Shown here in pieces: positions 22,512 to 33,429 of a stretch of DNA of 64,000 nucleotides. This DNA comes from Nageia nagi. Lineage: Eukaryota > Pinophyta. The position numbers and the translations under genes were made by a program. The notes under the pieces are model-generated. The model worked only from the letters and a program-made list of their open reading frames with translations, searched no databases and was not told where the DNA came from. Location of the stretch: contig JBITNC010000002.1 of the NCBI GenBank assembly GCA_050084985.1, positions 9,300,001 through 9,364,000 on the forward strand, read 5' to 3'. Numbering within the stretch: position 1 is the stretch's first letter; the number at the start of each line of letters is the position of its first letter.

Positions 22512-22955
22512 TGTTAAATTTTGTAATGTTATATTGTATAATATTTTTCTTTAAATTTAAATTCACTTAATGCTTAAAGTGTCCTTAGATACCTTAAAGC
22601 ATTAAGGGAATAAAAATAGGAAGAAGAGTAAATTTAGAAATAGGTTTTATATGAAAACATATTTAACCTTACCCTTAGGTTAAAGGGAGGTTAAAGAGTG
22701 GGTTTCTTCTTATAAATAAAGAGGCACCCCTCCTATCATTGTATTGAAATTAATTATAAAGCTAGGATTAGAGTTTGAAGAGAGAGGAGATATTATGTAA
22801 GAGAGGTCCTTGAGAATAAGAAGATCTTAGTTAGTGGATGTACTCCCAAGGAGGGAGGAACCACTTTATATCTTATGTTATTTGTGAGATTATCTTATGT
22901 TATTGACTTATTGTATTGTTATTGTATGTACCTCCATGAGATATTGGTAGTTTAG
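22512..22955 (+). repeat. 3' LTR of Copia element B
   Basis: It starts TGTTAAATTTTGTAATG directly after the polypurine tract. A TATA box TATAAATAAAGAGG begins at 22711. GTTAGTGGATGTACTCCCA and GGAGGAACCACTTTATATC near 22830-22870 match the other LTRs of the lineage. The right end is approximate because the 5' copy is truncated and no target duplication can be read. Confidence 0.8.
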
Positions 22956-22962
22956 AGGTTAT

Positions 22963-23731
22963 TTGGAAAGGATTAACTTCATCAAGTTGATACCATTAGG
23001 AGTGTTGATAGTGATATGTATGGTTTCATGTCATGGAGAGAGTGATGAGATAATATTATTCAAATGGTCTCTCCACTCAAAAGGTGATACGTTAGGTATT
23101 ACTAAAGCCACCCTTGCTCCAATTTTTATTGATCCATATACCGAATGACCCATCCCACCTAACAAAGAAAGAATTCCCTATGATTGGTGCATCCATCCTA
23201 TGATAGTTGAAAATTTTTGGGATCAATGGTGGTTGATGTTCGATAAACCACCACATTTCAATTTTTATGTACCTTTGTATTTTTGGAAGAAAATATATGC
23301 TAAATGTATATTTAGGAAAACATGTGAATTATTTTGATATGAGATGTAATCAAGGGATTGGTCATGGCTTGGGGAAAAATGGACCTAGAGCATGGGTTAA
23401 TCCAAGTTGACACACACATCCTACACCACTCATCCCTCCTCCTACTCCTTTTGTTCCTACCGTAGCTTTTCATCAAGAAGTTATTTCAATGTTGGGAGCA
23501 TTGAGTTAGGTGATGCAAACTCTCACTAAACAAGCTACCCATGTGGTAGCTAATGTCAATGATCATAGAGATGATGCTAGAGTCAGTGGAGTTGTACCTC
23601 ATTTTTTCCAGAGCTACAATAATTTATGTTTTGACCCCACTTTAGCTGATCATGGGTTGTCTTATACAAAGATGATATCCATGTATGATGTCGAACTTAC
23701 TAGGAGAGAGGTACATTTGCCATACTTTTAG
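22963..23731 (+). pseudogene. Unidentified gene-like coding region, first part
   Basis: An open stretch from ATG 22963 (MERINFIKLIPLGVLIVICM) runs past a TGA after 61 codons and continues in the same frame to about 23330, with a Trp/aromatic-rich block IPYDWCIHPMIVENFWDQWW. A second frame then covers 23335-23731, with GIGHGLGKNGPRAWVNPS, a proline-rich link, and ALFxMLGALS-like and MQTLTKQATHVVANVNDH helices. The composition looks like real protein, with amphipathic and aromatic-rich segments and few stops, but I cannot name the family. It starts at the right edge of element B and may continue the ORF at 14685. Confidence 0.4.
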
Positions 23732-23831
23732 TGTGTTTAACATGTATATGTAATGTGTATTTCTAAATTAATTTGAATTATATGTATACCTAATTTAAAA
23801 TGTAAATGCCTTTACATGTTTTATTGTAGAT

Positions 23832-24500
23832 GATGGCAAGATCCACTTTAGGTGCATCTCATAGAGCTTTTATGACATCCACTCCTAGATCTATAAGCAT
23901 ACCTTTTGAGGTAAACAAATATACTTAGTTTAACATTTTTCCATATTAATTTTGTTAGATATTATTCACATCTGAATATGCACATGTGTGTGCTAAAACA
24001 AAATCATAAATCCAAGTAGATATCCATCTTGAGATAACTGCATTCAATCGATGAGAGGACATGTCTATGGTTGAGCCTTCAACATCCACCACTTTATAGG
24101 TGGTCACTCATATGTCTACCTCATTTCAAGTAATTTTCTAAAATACATAGTAATGTGTATGTGCATGCAATTTGTAGGTATTTAAAATATATACCTATTT
24201 AAAAACTCCACTTTTATTCAATATTTTTTTATTTAACTTGTAGGATGTTGGTTCTCATGCATTTCATCTTGATGAGATTGATACATCATCTACACAGTAG
24301 GATATAGTTACTGAGGGAGGATCTCAGCATCATGATATGGTAATTTATTTGTGTATTTTTGTGTTATTACAAACATGAATGATAATATGTATGCTAACTT
24401 AAATTTATTTCTATTATACAGCAAGAGGCATCTACATCAGTTGAAAAGAAGATGATTGATGATGGAGACACATATAGACCTACATAGATAGATCTAGGAT
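23832..24500 (+). pseudogene. Unidentified gene-like region, downstream small exons
   Basis: Several short open blocks are bounded by plausible GT-AG splice sites. One runs from ATTGTAG|ATGATGGCAAG (near 23831) to CTTTTGAG|GTAAAC (near 23910). One begins after TTGTAG at about 24243 (DVGSHAFHLDEIDTSS) and ends at CATGATATG|GTAATT (near 24340). A last one starts after ATTATACAG at about 24421 (QEASTSVEKKMIDDGDTYRP) and stops at TAG 24487. The Ser/Thr-rich, acidic composition and intron spacing of about 80-100 bases suggest the tail of the gene starting at 22963. Function unknown. Confidence 0.35.
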
Positions 24501-24520
24501 TGATTATATAGTTGTTAATT

Positions 24521-24720
24521 TTGTATGTTAGTTATAGATCATGATGTATGTGGATTTTGGACTTTAATGTGGACTTTGTACTTTGGATATTGTGAACTTT
24601 GGATTGATTATGTTGTTGTTTTGGTATGTTAGTTATAGATCATGACATGTATGTGGAATTTGGACTTTATTATGCACTTTAGAATTTGGATAGTAGGGAA
24701 TTTGGACTCTGGATTTACAT
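24521..24720 (+). repeat. Diverged tandem repeat (period about 101 bp)
   Basis: TATGTTAGTTATAGATCATG occurs at 24524 and again at 24625. Each copy is followed by a TATGTGGA-TTTGGACTTTA phrase, and shorter GGACTTTG/GGAATTTGGAC words follow to 24780. Such GAACTTTGGA-type runs are common downstream of plant DNA-transposon genes, but that link is inference. Confidence 0.6.
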
Positions 24721-26493
24721 ACATGTTATTATTTTATTACACATGGAATACATGGAATTTGGACACATTATTTTTTTGATGTTGTTATGTTTATACATGG
24801 ACTAGATAGGTTACATTACAAGATAACAAATGTTGTACAACAATTTAATTTATAGGTTTAGAAGTTTATAAGATAACTAAACAATAAGTTTACTAAACAA
24901 TAAGTTTATAGGTTTACAAGTTTACAATTAGGTCTATAAGGTATACGTAGATAATAAGTTCATTTTTTTAAAACATGTCATCTATAATGAAATGTATCCT
25001 AGATCAACTTTTTAAATTTATATCTAAATTTTTTTGAAAACTTTGAATTTTATGAGGAATACCCTTCACTAAAAGAAGTGGAATTAATGGATTAGTCATC
25101 TTTGAGAATATATATCAATTAAAAGACTCAATTTATAAGATTAGAAGGTTGAGAATTAATGGATTTGAGGCACCACCATAATACTTGAACAATCAACTTT
25201 CAATATCATAAACAATTTTGAAATAGGAAATGGAGATAATTATAACATCATGTAATACCTATTATGTAATACTATTCCTAATATCTCACAAGATACTTAT
25301 TGATAAATATAAATAACTCATATAATAAGTCATGATAAATAAACTATTGATAAATACAATAAGTCTTCTAACACAAAAGATACCTAACTTACAAATCTTG
25401 ATAACTTACAAGAAGTTTACATACATAAATAAGTATTTATCAATAATTTTACATACATAAATACCTAACACAATAAGTCTTCTAACTTAAAAGTCTTGAT
25501 AAATACAATAAGTCTTCTAACACAAAGATACCTATTGATAAATACACTATTATAGGTTTTGGTACAAGACCAAGGTGTTATACCTTCAAAATTTGAAGTT
25601 CCTAAGTGATAAGTCAATTTTTTATTCTTTATGTAGGTACTACATTATATTTATCTTAGGGTTTTACTCACCATTGTCTGATACCATATTTTAAAAATGC
25701 TAAGTACTAAATAAATAGTCTTCCAAGCTTGATGATGACATCACTTCTTAGAAACCCTAACTCTTATAAAAAATACCATGTCCATCAAAATATTATAAGT
25801 ATGGAATATTTCCTACTTAGATAGGTCATGAATTCTAAACATTTATAAGCTTTGGTCAGATACTCTATTGAAAATTAAGTTACTTGAGCAATTTAAAATG
25901 AAGAAATAAAATTTAGAAGATAGAATAGATAGATAGAATGGAATAAATTGGATGGGAAAATAAATAAATAAAATGATCATAGAAATGGGAATATTAACTA
26001 AAAGGGGATATAATACCTTAACAAATTAATATTATTTTCTCAACAATAACTTTTACCTAGAAGTTAGCCATCAAACATTTAACCTTATTGCTATACTTAT
26101 TTGCAAAAGAACTTAATTGAAAAATTAGTCTATGAAATACTAGAAGAAGGAATCATTCAACCAAGAGTAATCCCAAATAACTCACAAAATTATTACCTCA
26201 CAATATACCTAATGAGAAATCCCAAAACCACAATTCAAATTTAAAATAATAGGTTTTGGGTACCTATACAAAAATCCCCTTAAATTTACTAGTGTATTTT
26301 TTTTGGTCTATCACATCTCAAAAACTCTTATTAGCATACAAATACAATTGGAATAAGGAGAAATATATAAATATAACTCTTATTAATATATAATATTTTA
26401 GATATGTTAATTGATATACTTTTAAAATACAAAGTCAAATTTAAGTATCAATAGTAGAAATACATGAACATAGATGCTCTCATTGAATTGTAT
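24721..26493. other. AT-rich stretch without genes
   Basis: Short repeated phrases occur, such as AATAAGTTTATAGGTTTA near 24860-24925, and CAATAAGTCTTCTAACACAAA with CTATTGATAAATAC in 25340-25550, each two or three times. No open reading frame of interest and no element ends were recognised. Confidence 0.4.
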
Positions 26494-26565
26494 GCCATCT
26501 ATGGGAATTAGACCCACAACCACATAGTTATAAGTCATGCGCTCTAGAAATTGAGCTAAGACAAC
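26494..26565 (-). tRNA. Degenerate tRNA-Lys-like sequence (anticodon UAU)
   Basis: The 72-base minus-strand sequence folds as a tRNA: a 7-bp acceptor (GTTGTCT with AGATGGC, three G-U pairs), a perfect D stem GCTC/GAGC, a 5+7+5 anticodon arm with one A-C mismatch, a 5-base variable loop, and a T arm GTGGG/TCTAATT/CCCAT. It resembles plant tRNA-Lys (TAGCTCAGTTGGTAGAGCGC...TTAA...GTGGTCGTGGGTTCGA), but the Lys anticodon reads TAT (26530-26532), the D loop lacks GG, and the T loop is changed. It is most likely a pseudogene or the head of a tRNA-Lys-derived SINE; a working Ile-decoding tRNA is unlikely. Confidence 0.55.
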
Positions 26566-26569
26566 TAAG

Positions 26570-26960
26570 GGGTAGGGGAGATGAAGGGGTGAATGGGTTA
26601 AAGGGAAGGGGAAATGGAGATGAAGGAATAGAGGGGAAGGGGAAGTGGAGATGAAGGGGAGAAGGGAAGGGGAAATGGAGATAAAGGTGCATAGGGGTGA
26701 AGGATAAGGGGAAGTAGAGATGAAGGTATGTAGGGGTGAAGGAGAAAGGTAAGTAGAGATAAAGGAACATAGGGGTGAAGGAGAAGGGGAAATAAAGATG
26801 AAGGCACATAGGGGTGAAGGATAAGGGGAAGTGGAGATGAAGGGGTGTAGGGTTGAAGGAGATGGGGAAGTGAAGATGAAGGGGAGAAGGGGAAGTGGAT
26901 ATGAAGGCATGTAGGGGTGAAGAAGAAGGGTAAGTGGAGATGAAGGGGAGGGGAAGAAGG
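26570..26960. repeat. Purine-rich minisatellite
   Basis: Units of roughly 30 and 60 bases built from GGGGAAGTGGAGATGAAGG and GGGGTGAAGGAGAAGGGGAA repeat across the interval with small changes. The plus strand is almost pure G/A, so all three minus-strand frames stay open and read as repeated Pro/Phe/Ser/Leu peptides. These are not taken as genes. The array starts five bases from the tRNA-Lys-like sequence. Confidence 0.85.
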
Positions 26961-27479
26961 AGAGAAAAACTTACCTATATTTTTCAATCATTGATACCAT
27001 CTGCATCCTATCTTTCATATAATGCATTCATAATTACCTCATGTTCTTGCATTCAATATTTGCACAACACTCTATTAGTAGGCCTCCCTTTATATCTAGA
27101 TAGTTTAATATTTATTTTTAGTATCAAATGCAAATAGTGAATAATTTTCTTATTTGGTTCATAATCTTCATATGCTCCCAAATCATTCCTTCTTGGTACT
27201 ATTTTTCAATTAATAATTCTTTTTCATCATGCTCTTATTTAGGTGTTAAAGATCTTTATTTCCATTCCTCAACCCATTCTATATTTATACATGATTTTGA
27301 TTCACCTAAAGTAGAAGAATCATGAAAATATGCAAGCTCCCTTATCAAAATAGTCCATATGCTTTCATTTAGACTCCTAAATGAATGCCATTTTGTTAAT
27401 CCATTAACTATCTTGAAATCATGATGACTCATAATATTTTTTTGACTAAATTGTAGAATTATATTTTTATTTGAGAGAT

Positions 27480-28930
27480 ATATTTATATTACACCAATCC
27501 ACAATTGCACATGCATCTTGAAATTTTAATGAATCTTCAAATTTAAGTTATTCTCTAGCAAGAGCTCTTTTCACACATATACCAGCTCCATCATGTTCAC
27601 CTTTACCATTTCCATCTTCAAAAAATGACCCTATATGTTGGATATTATGTTCTCTATGCATCCTACTTAACCAAAAAAATATCTATGCATTCTTAAACTA
27701 CCTCATACAATTATTGAACCATATAAAATATTATGCTAAATGAATATTTCATTCCTTCAAATTTTTATAGAATATCTTAAAGTAAAATTGGATAAACTCT
27801 GGTGAGTGTAATCTATTATCACTTACATAAAAATGGTACTCCTTCAAAACTTTTTTGTTATCTTTTGTATTATCATCTGCATGTCTATATATGATATGAA
27901 CAAAAATGGAAACCTATTGAAAATTATAATATTGAGACTGTATTTCTTCTTGTGGTGCTAGAGTATAGTTTTCTTCAAAGTCTACGATTGATAATATAAT
28001 TCCATATGAGAATGTGTTTCTACAATGATGAAATTCACTATCAAGCCATCAAGCATGTTGGTAATGCTTCACATATTTTGAAATAAAGTTACTCTTAAAA
28101 TCATCTATAAATGTATGTACACTAAACTTTTTAGTGATTAGATCAATACACTTCCTAATTTTTCCATCCTTTAATGCATACTCAACATTCTTGAATTTTT
28201 GGATATCTACTAATGTTTGTCCAAAATCATGTAAACTACTTTAATGAACACATTCTCCTAAAAATGAAAGATTCCCACATATACAATATTATCCTTAAAT
28301 ATATGCATATGAATAAAATGATTTACCATATGGAATTTGAAAAATTAAACCTAATATAAACTCATTGATAGATACAAGTGGCATATTAAAATCACATCCC
28401 TACAATAAGTTGTTAGCATGCAAAGTATCACGTATATATCAAAAAACTTGATACTAGTATCTAAATTGCATATGAGTTTTACAACAACATGTTATTCTTT
28501 GCCTATTAATTCTAATATACCAAGGTTTGCATTTCTCAAAATATATTTGAATTAGGGTCATATTAAAACTACTTAACATTTTTTCATTTACAAAGTTATT
28601 GTACAATTGAGTTTGAGTCATATCTAAAAAGTGTTTTGCATGCTCCAGTTGATAATATTTTGACCCTAGAGGTTTCATTTGTTTTAAAACATATTTACTA
28701 TTATGAGATACCCTTGTATGATCATGCCAATATTTTTCAATTACATTTTTTTTATCTCATTAGTTAATTTTATATTAGACCTAGGAAGTCTACCACTAAA
28801 ACTCCAACATTGGTTGATTAGATCAATTTTAATACTTTTTCTTCTCTTCATAGCTCTTCATAAAGTTTTAGGGTTTATATTTAGATATCCACTAATATTA
28901 CCAATCATTTTTTCTTTAAAATAAATCTAT
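27480..28930 (-). pseudogene. Transposase-like gene, family not named
   Basis: Read on the minus strand, the N-terminal part (28925-28440) contains INPKTLxRAMKRR, LINQCWSFSGRLPRSNIKL, HAKHFLDMTQTQLYNNFV and YFEKCKPWYIRINRQR followed by TCCCKTHMQFRY. The C-terminal part (27900-27490) contains RHADDNTKDNKKVLKEYHFY, QFKNAQIFFWLSRMH, FFEDGNGKGEHDGAGICVKR and RALARE. I recall the pairing of an F..CKP....INR.R..CCC..H block with a QFKNA..F.WL..MH block and a GKGEHDGAG..VKRAL block from uncharacterised repeated plant proteins; I cannot name a superfamily. Conserved Asp/Glu/His/Lys suggest a nuclease-like core. Several TAG/TAA stops and frame changes make this copy a pseudogene. Confidence 0.6.
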
Positions 28931-29185
28931 TCACTAAATCAATTGTTATGGCTCATCATATCACATTCCTATCTTTAGATTGACTCTTCTTCCCAATAGA
29001 GTACATGGCACTAGAAATAGTATATATAACTTGTTTTCATCCTCTTTTTTCACACAAACACCTAATTTTTTCATTACTCTTCTCATTTTTGACATTCTCA
29101 TTAATTTTAACATGATTTATCATTAAAATATTAGGTCCTTATTAAGGAAAAATTGATCATATATTCTATTTGCATGTGCTCTCAT

Positions 29186-29398
29186 TTATATTATAAATAT
29201 CATATCGGGAACATTATCTAAGATATCATGTTCAATACGTAAATAAACTTTTTTGTCATCAATATTATTGATATTCTCATTCTCAATATCATTAACATAT
29301 GGATTCAAAGACATACCTAGATTCATGTCCATAGTTGGTACTACAAGGCTAAGGGTTGGCTCACCAAAGTTTACTACACATGGAAAAAAAGGTAACAT
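29186..29398 (-). pseudogene. Possible upstream exon of the transposase-like gene
   Basis: The 70-codon minus-strand frame is acidic in its second half (NDIENENINNIDDKKVYLRI). It lies 260 bases upstream of the conserved blocks. Its MDMNLGMSLNPYVND resembles MEMNASMSLNL near 31105, just after the frame at 31121-31351. The two may be copies of the same exon or halves split by the repeat tract between them. Membership in the gene is inference. Confidence 0.35.
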
Positions 29399-29639
29399 AC
29401 AACAATTAATTAGTGACTTGTTGAGGACTTAATTAAGCATTAAAATAATATTTATTTAATGAAGTTAAATAAATTAAGTAACTAATATATAGTGGCATTA
29501 TGTAAACTCAAGGAAAATAAAAAACTTGAATTCTAAACCCTTAAGCCAAAAAACAAATCAATATATAGTGTCATTATGTGACATATATGCTTATACTAAT
29601 TTGAAGAGCATTAAAATGTAGATAGGACATCAAATGTTT

Positions 29640-30430
29640 AACCCCATTGGCCAAATTTTAAATTTAACATCATTGGCCAAACCTTGATAGGACCTACAAA
29701 CCTAAACCTTAAACCCTTAAAGCTTAAAACTTAAACCCTAAATGCTTAGGCCAAGTAAGCAAACCTAAGCACTAAAATGTAAACCCTAAACCCTTAAGCC
29801 TTAAAAAACCTAAATCCTTAAACAAACATAAACCCTAAACCCTTAAGCCTTAAATACAAACCTAAGCACTAAAACCTAAACCCTAAAACTCTAAATCCTA
29901 AACCCCTAAAACCTAAACACCTAAAACCTAAACCCTAAGTTCCCTTACTTTCCCTAAACCACTAAACTCTTAAACCCTTAACCCTTAAGTTCTTAAACCT
30001 AAGTAACCCTTAAAATCTTTAACCCCTTTAACATCATGTTTGATCCCATTGGTCAAATTTTTAACCCCTATAACCCTAAAAACCTAAACACTAAAATGTA
30101 AAACATATAACCCTATTAAACACTAAAATCCTACCCATAAACCCTTCAAATCTTAAACCCTAAACTTTTAAACTCTCAAACCCTTTACCCTAAACCCTTA
30201 TACAAATGTAAACACTTAAAGAAACCTAAAAACTTAAATAAACTTAAACCCTAAACCCTTAAACCTCAAACAGACTTAAACACTAAGATGTAAAACCTAA
30301 AACCCTAAATCCTAAACCCTTAAAACCTAAACCCTAAAATTTTACTTTTTCTAAACCATTACACTCTTAAACCCTTAATTTCCTAAACCCAAGTAACCCC
30401 ATTGGTCGAATGTATAACCCTTTTTGCAAA
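29640..30430. repeat. Degenerate interstitial telomere-like tract (CCCTAAA)n
   Basis: AAACCCTAAACCCTTAA-type units recur through nearly 800 bases, interspersed with AAACCTAAGC and ACTAAAATGTAAA phrases. CCCTAAA is the complement of the plant telomere unit TTTAGGG. Copies are imperfect, so the tract is old or was built by slippage. It lies between possible exons of the transposase-like gene. Confidence 0.85.
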
Positions 30431-31120
30431 ATGTTGAACCACTTTGTGATTAAGTGTTCATATTACTATCCTATATTTTTGTAAAAAATAATCATACAAC
30501 TATATGTTTGCAAATATGTTTGGATAAACATTGATCATAGGTCCAACATTAATCCCATTTAGTTTAAAAAGGTTAATAAAAGACTTATATATCTATCTAT
30601 TCACTTCTAGACAAACTTTGAAAGGTCCTACAAATAATCATTGGTAAAGTTTTCAAACCCATTGGCCAAGTGGTAACATTAATCTCCTATGTATTTATGA
30701 GAAGCAATCATTCAACTATATGTTTGTAAATATTGTTGGATATACTTTGTTAGGTCCTAGATATGAGCCATTATTATTAATTATCATAAATAAGGTTTTT
30801 AAGATAATTAATATAAGTGTTAAATAACTTGATTACCTATAGAATTTAGTAGTACTTGTAGAAAAATTCTAAGAACTACTCTAATAGTAGGAGTACAAAC
30901 ATGAGCTAGAGCTATCATTTAAGTGGTTTATGGAAGGAACTTTTAAAAGTGGAAATAATCCTAATAAATAATCCATGATCATGTGAAGAGGAGTTTATTG
31001 ATTAAATAATTTCTCAATCATTTGAAGAACTTCCATGAGAATGTTGAAAAACACCTAAAGTTATAATAGGATACAAAGATTCAAAGACATACTTGCATTC
31101 ATTTCCATGGTCATTGAATT
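30431..31120. other. AT-rich stretch, nothing recognised
   Basis: Phrases such as ACTATATGTTTGCAAATAT and ACTATATGTTTGTAAATAT (near 30500 and 30716), with CCATTGG--AA words nearby, indicate a diverged duplication of about 220 bases. No coding motif was found. Confidence 0.35.
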
Positions 31121-31351
31121 TTAAGCTTCATTCAATGATGCATCATCTACATTTATATCTACATTCATGTTCTCTATAATGTCCTCCTCTTCAATTGGGA
31201 TGGAACTTTTAGGTACTTCATTATAATTCAGTTCTTTATTTTGTACTCTTTTCTCTTTTTTCTTTTTTGCATCCTTCTCTCTTCTTACAAGAATGTATTC
31301 AGATGACATGACCTTCCTTCTCTCTTTTTTTTTGGCTTTTTTATCACCCAT
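31121..31351 (-). pseudogene. Lys/Glu-rich ORF, possible 5' exon of the transposase-like gene
   Basis: A 76-codon frame starts MGDKKAKKKERRKVMSSEYI, highly basic, then turns acidic (IEEEDIIENMNVDINVDD). Such charged heads are common in plant transposases and nuclear proteins. It lies on the same strand as, and 2.2 kb upstream of, the conserved blocks at 28.9-27.5 kb. I do not recognise it alone. Confidence 0.35.
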
Positions 31352-32879
31352 GATGTTGATTAAATTGAGAAGTTTACAAATTCAAATTTGTATATATTCA
31401 AAAGATAAATATAATGGAAATGATTGCTTTAGATTTAAGGCCTTCAATATCTTTGTAAAAAACTTAATTCAACCTCAAATTTACTGAAAAAGATCCCTTG
31501 GATCTCAACCTTAGTATCTTGATTTAATATTATGCATGCATATGAGAAAACCAAATCAATTACTACAAAAAGTATTGTTATCTATCATATTGTATGAACT
31601 TGTAAGAGAATGATGTAGAGAACATCACAACCTAGGCAATTGATTTTTTGTCCTAATAGATAAAACAAATTCAGGATCCTGATATTTCAACAGCTAGAAA
31701 ATATTAAGATCTTGATATTTCAAAAAATAGAAAATATCATTATTTTGATATATTCTAAATTCATAGCCTATGCACTCCCACTCAAACCCGTCTACTAGCC
31801 TCAGATTTAGGCTTAAAAAAGGCTAGTTTAGCCAAACCTATACCTTGGACCTGTAAGTAAATGTTTAAGGTTGATTTTAGTACAAAATCATAACTTTGGG
31901 CATATAGTTCATGGTGATTTCGATTGAATTTTGTTACAAAATTGAAACCCATTTTTGATGAAAGAGTACTGAATTAAAATATGTAATTTTTTTTTTTATA
32001 ATTGGAGCATATTTTATATTTTTCTATTAATTGTTAATGAAACTGGTCCATATACTTCAAATATGAGGGTCTTGTATTTTCTTAATAAGTTTTTATTTCT
32101 TAAGACTTATGAAGAAAACATTATATAAGGACAAGCTTTGTAGAATCATCTATAAGAAAAAAAATATTTGAAAGAATATTAAGTTTAGATCAACTTATGG
32201 TGGACGAACATGAGCACTTTTTGAAACTACAAACATGCCCAATACAAAATTAATTAAAAAAATAACACTAATGAAAATATTATGGAAAAATATCTAGAAC
32301 AAGCTCCAATGCATTAGGTATCTTTGGCTAAAAAGATTTTAACAAATACTTTAATTTTATTCAAATTATGCTGGACGAACATGTGTATGGTATGGTCCAA
32401 AAATAGTTTTTTTTAAAAAAGTGGTTTTTCTTCATCTTATCAAATTTTAAATTCTATGATATGGTTATAGGAAAAAAATTATATATTTGAAAACTAGATT
32501 CAAAGCACTACATTTTTACACTAGTGAATTTTTTCATGATTCCATGTCTAAGTGCTTAAAATTTTGAGATCAAACATACCCAAACTTAAACATCCAGGAA
32601 AACACTTCCACTTTTTGACCTTATAATGGACCCAACGTTTTGCATCCACCCCATTCATGTATAAGGAAATATGTGAAATATTAAAAGTATATAAATATAC
32701 AATTCAATCCATAATAAAATCTTCACATAATGATTTCTCCACATCCATTCTTTATTTGGGCTATTGATTTGGTTAGAGTGATTAACCCAAAGTTAAGAGA
32801 AAAAAATAATTTCATCATAAAAAACACTAATTAGTTTAGGTAGTGGATTAAATTAGATCCCTTAAGGTCCTCAAAAGGT
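31352..32879. other. AT-rich stretch with a diverged tandem duplication
   Basis: TTATGGTGGACGAACATGAG (near 32195) and TTATGCTGGACGAACATGTG (near 32366) belong to a diverged duplication with a period near 170 bases. No gene was recognised. Near 31670-31750 are several GATCTTGATATTT words like the hairpin at 2480. Confidence 0.45.
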
Positions 32880-33429
32880 CCATAATTATAAAATTCCTTA
32901 TAGTTCAAAAGCATGGAAAGGATTAACATTAGTAGTTATCATATGATTTAAGGGCATATAAGATAAGAATTAGCTCATCTATATGAGGCACTCCATATTA
33001 TTTTATATATGGAGATAAATTTATCCTTCTTTTGGATCTCAAAATCTCATATTTGGGGATATCGTTAAAGGGTATGATAGATGAAGAGGATAAAACAATA
33101 GCAAGGCTAAGATAGTTAGAGAGTCTTGATAAAAAGAGGATCAATTATTCAGAGTACCTTTAAAGGACATATTATAACATGATAAAAAGATTGTACATCA
33201 AGAATATTAAGCCTAAATATTTTTAGGTTGGTGATATATTCCTTAAAGAGAATCATCATAAGACTAAGATAGAAAAGGAGTACAAGCTAGGCAAGTTTGG
33301 GTCCAATTAGATTAGACCCTACATTTTTGTAGCCGAATATGTAAAGAGTGCTTATAAATTATAAATTGTTGATGGGAAAGAAAATAAATATCCCACCATT
33401 ATTATGCACCTAAAACCTTTTAATCCCTA
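32880..33429 (+). pseudogene. Ty3/Gypsy integrase C-terminal remnant
   Basis: GTPYYFIYGD near 32980 matches the plant Gypsy word aTPYsLVYGmEAvlP. SLKGMIDEEDKTIARLR, LESLDKKRINYSEYL and NIKPKYFxVGDIFLKENHHK follow, matching eL.lLDErR..A...l..Y......yNkkV.pR.FqvGDLVLke. The GK-x-F-x-x-N-W-x-GPY word is seen as LGKFGSNxIRPYIF, and the end reads IIMHLKPF before a stop at 33427-33429. Three or more TAG/TAA stops stand at Gln/Trp positions. No chromodomain follows, unlike element E, so this is a different lineage, probably of the Tat/Athila kind (inference). The rest of the element upstream is not recognisable. Confidence 0.75.

Larger units (their letters stand above)
14968..22955 (+). mobile_element. 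Copia retrotransposon B, relative of A, 5' LTR truncated
   Basis: Gag-pol, the long leader and the 3' untranslated region all parallel element A, but the protein sequences differ considerably, so it is another family of the same lineage. A 3' LTR of about 440 bp begins at 22512 after a polypurine tract. Only about 90 bp of the matching 5' LTR survive (14968-15055), directly after unrelated sequence, so the first 350 bp or so were deleted. The exact 3' end of the LTR and a target duplication cannot be fixed. Numerous stops and frameshifts make it inactive. Confidence 0.85.

Noticed and set aside
26422-26987. Three overlapping minus-strand ORFs with Pro/Phe/Ser-rich repeated peptides
   Set aside because: They arise because the plus strand of the minisatellite is nearly all purine, so stops cannot occur on the other strand. 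No family features.
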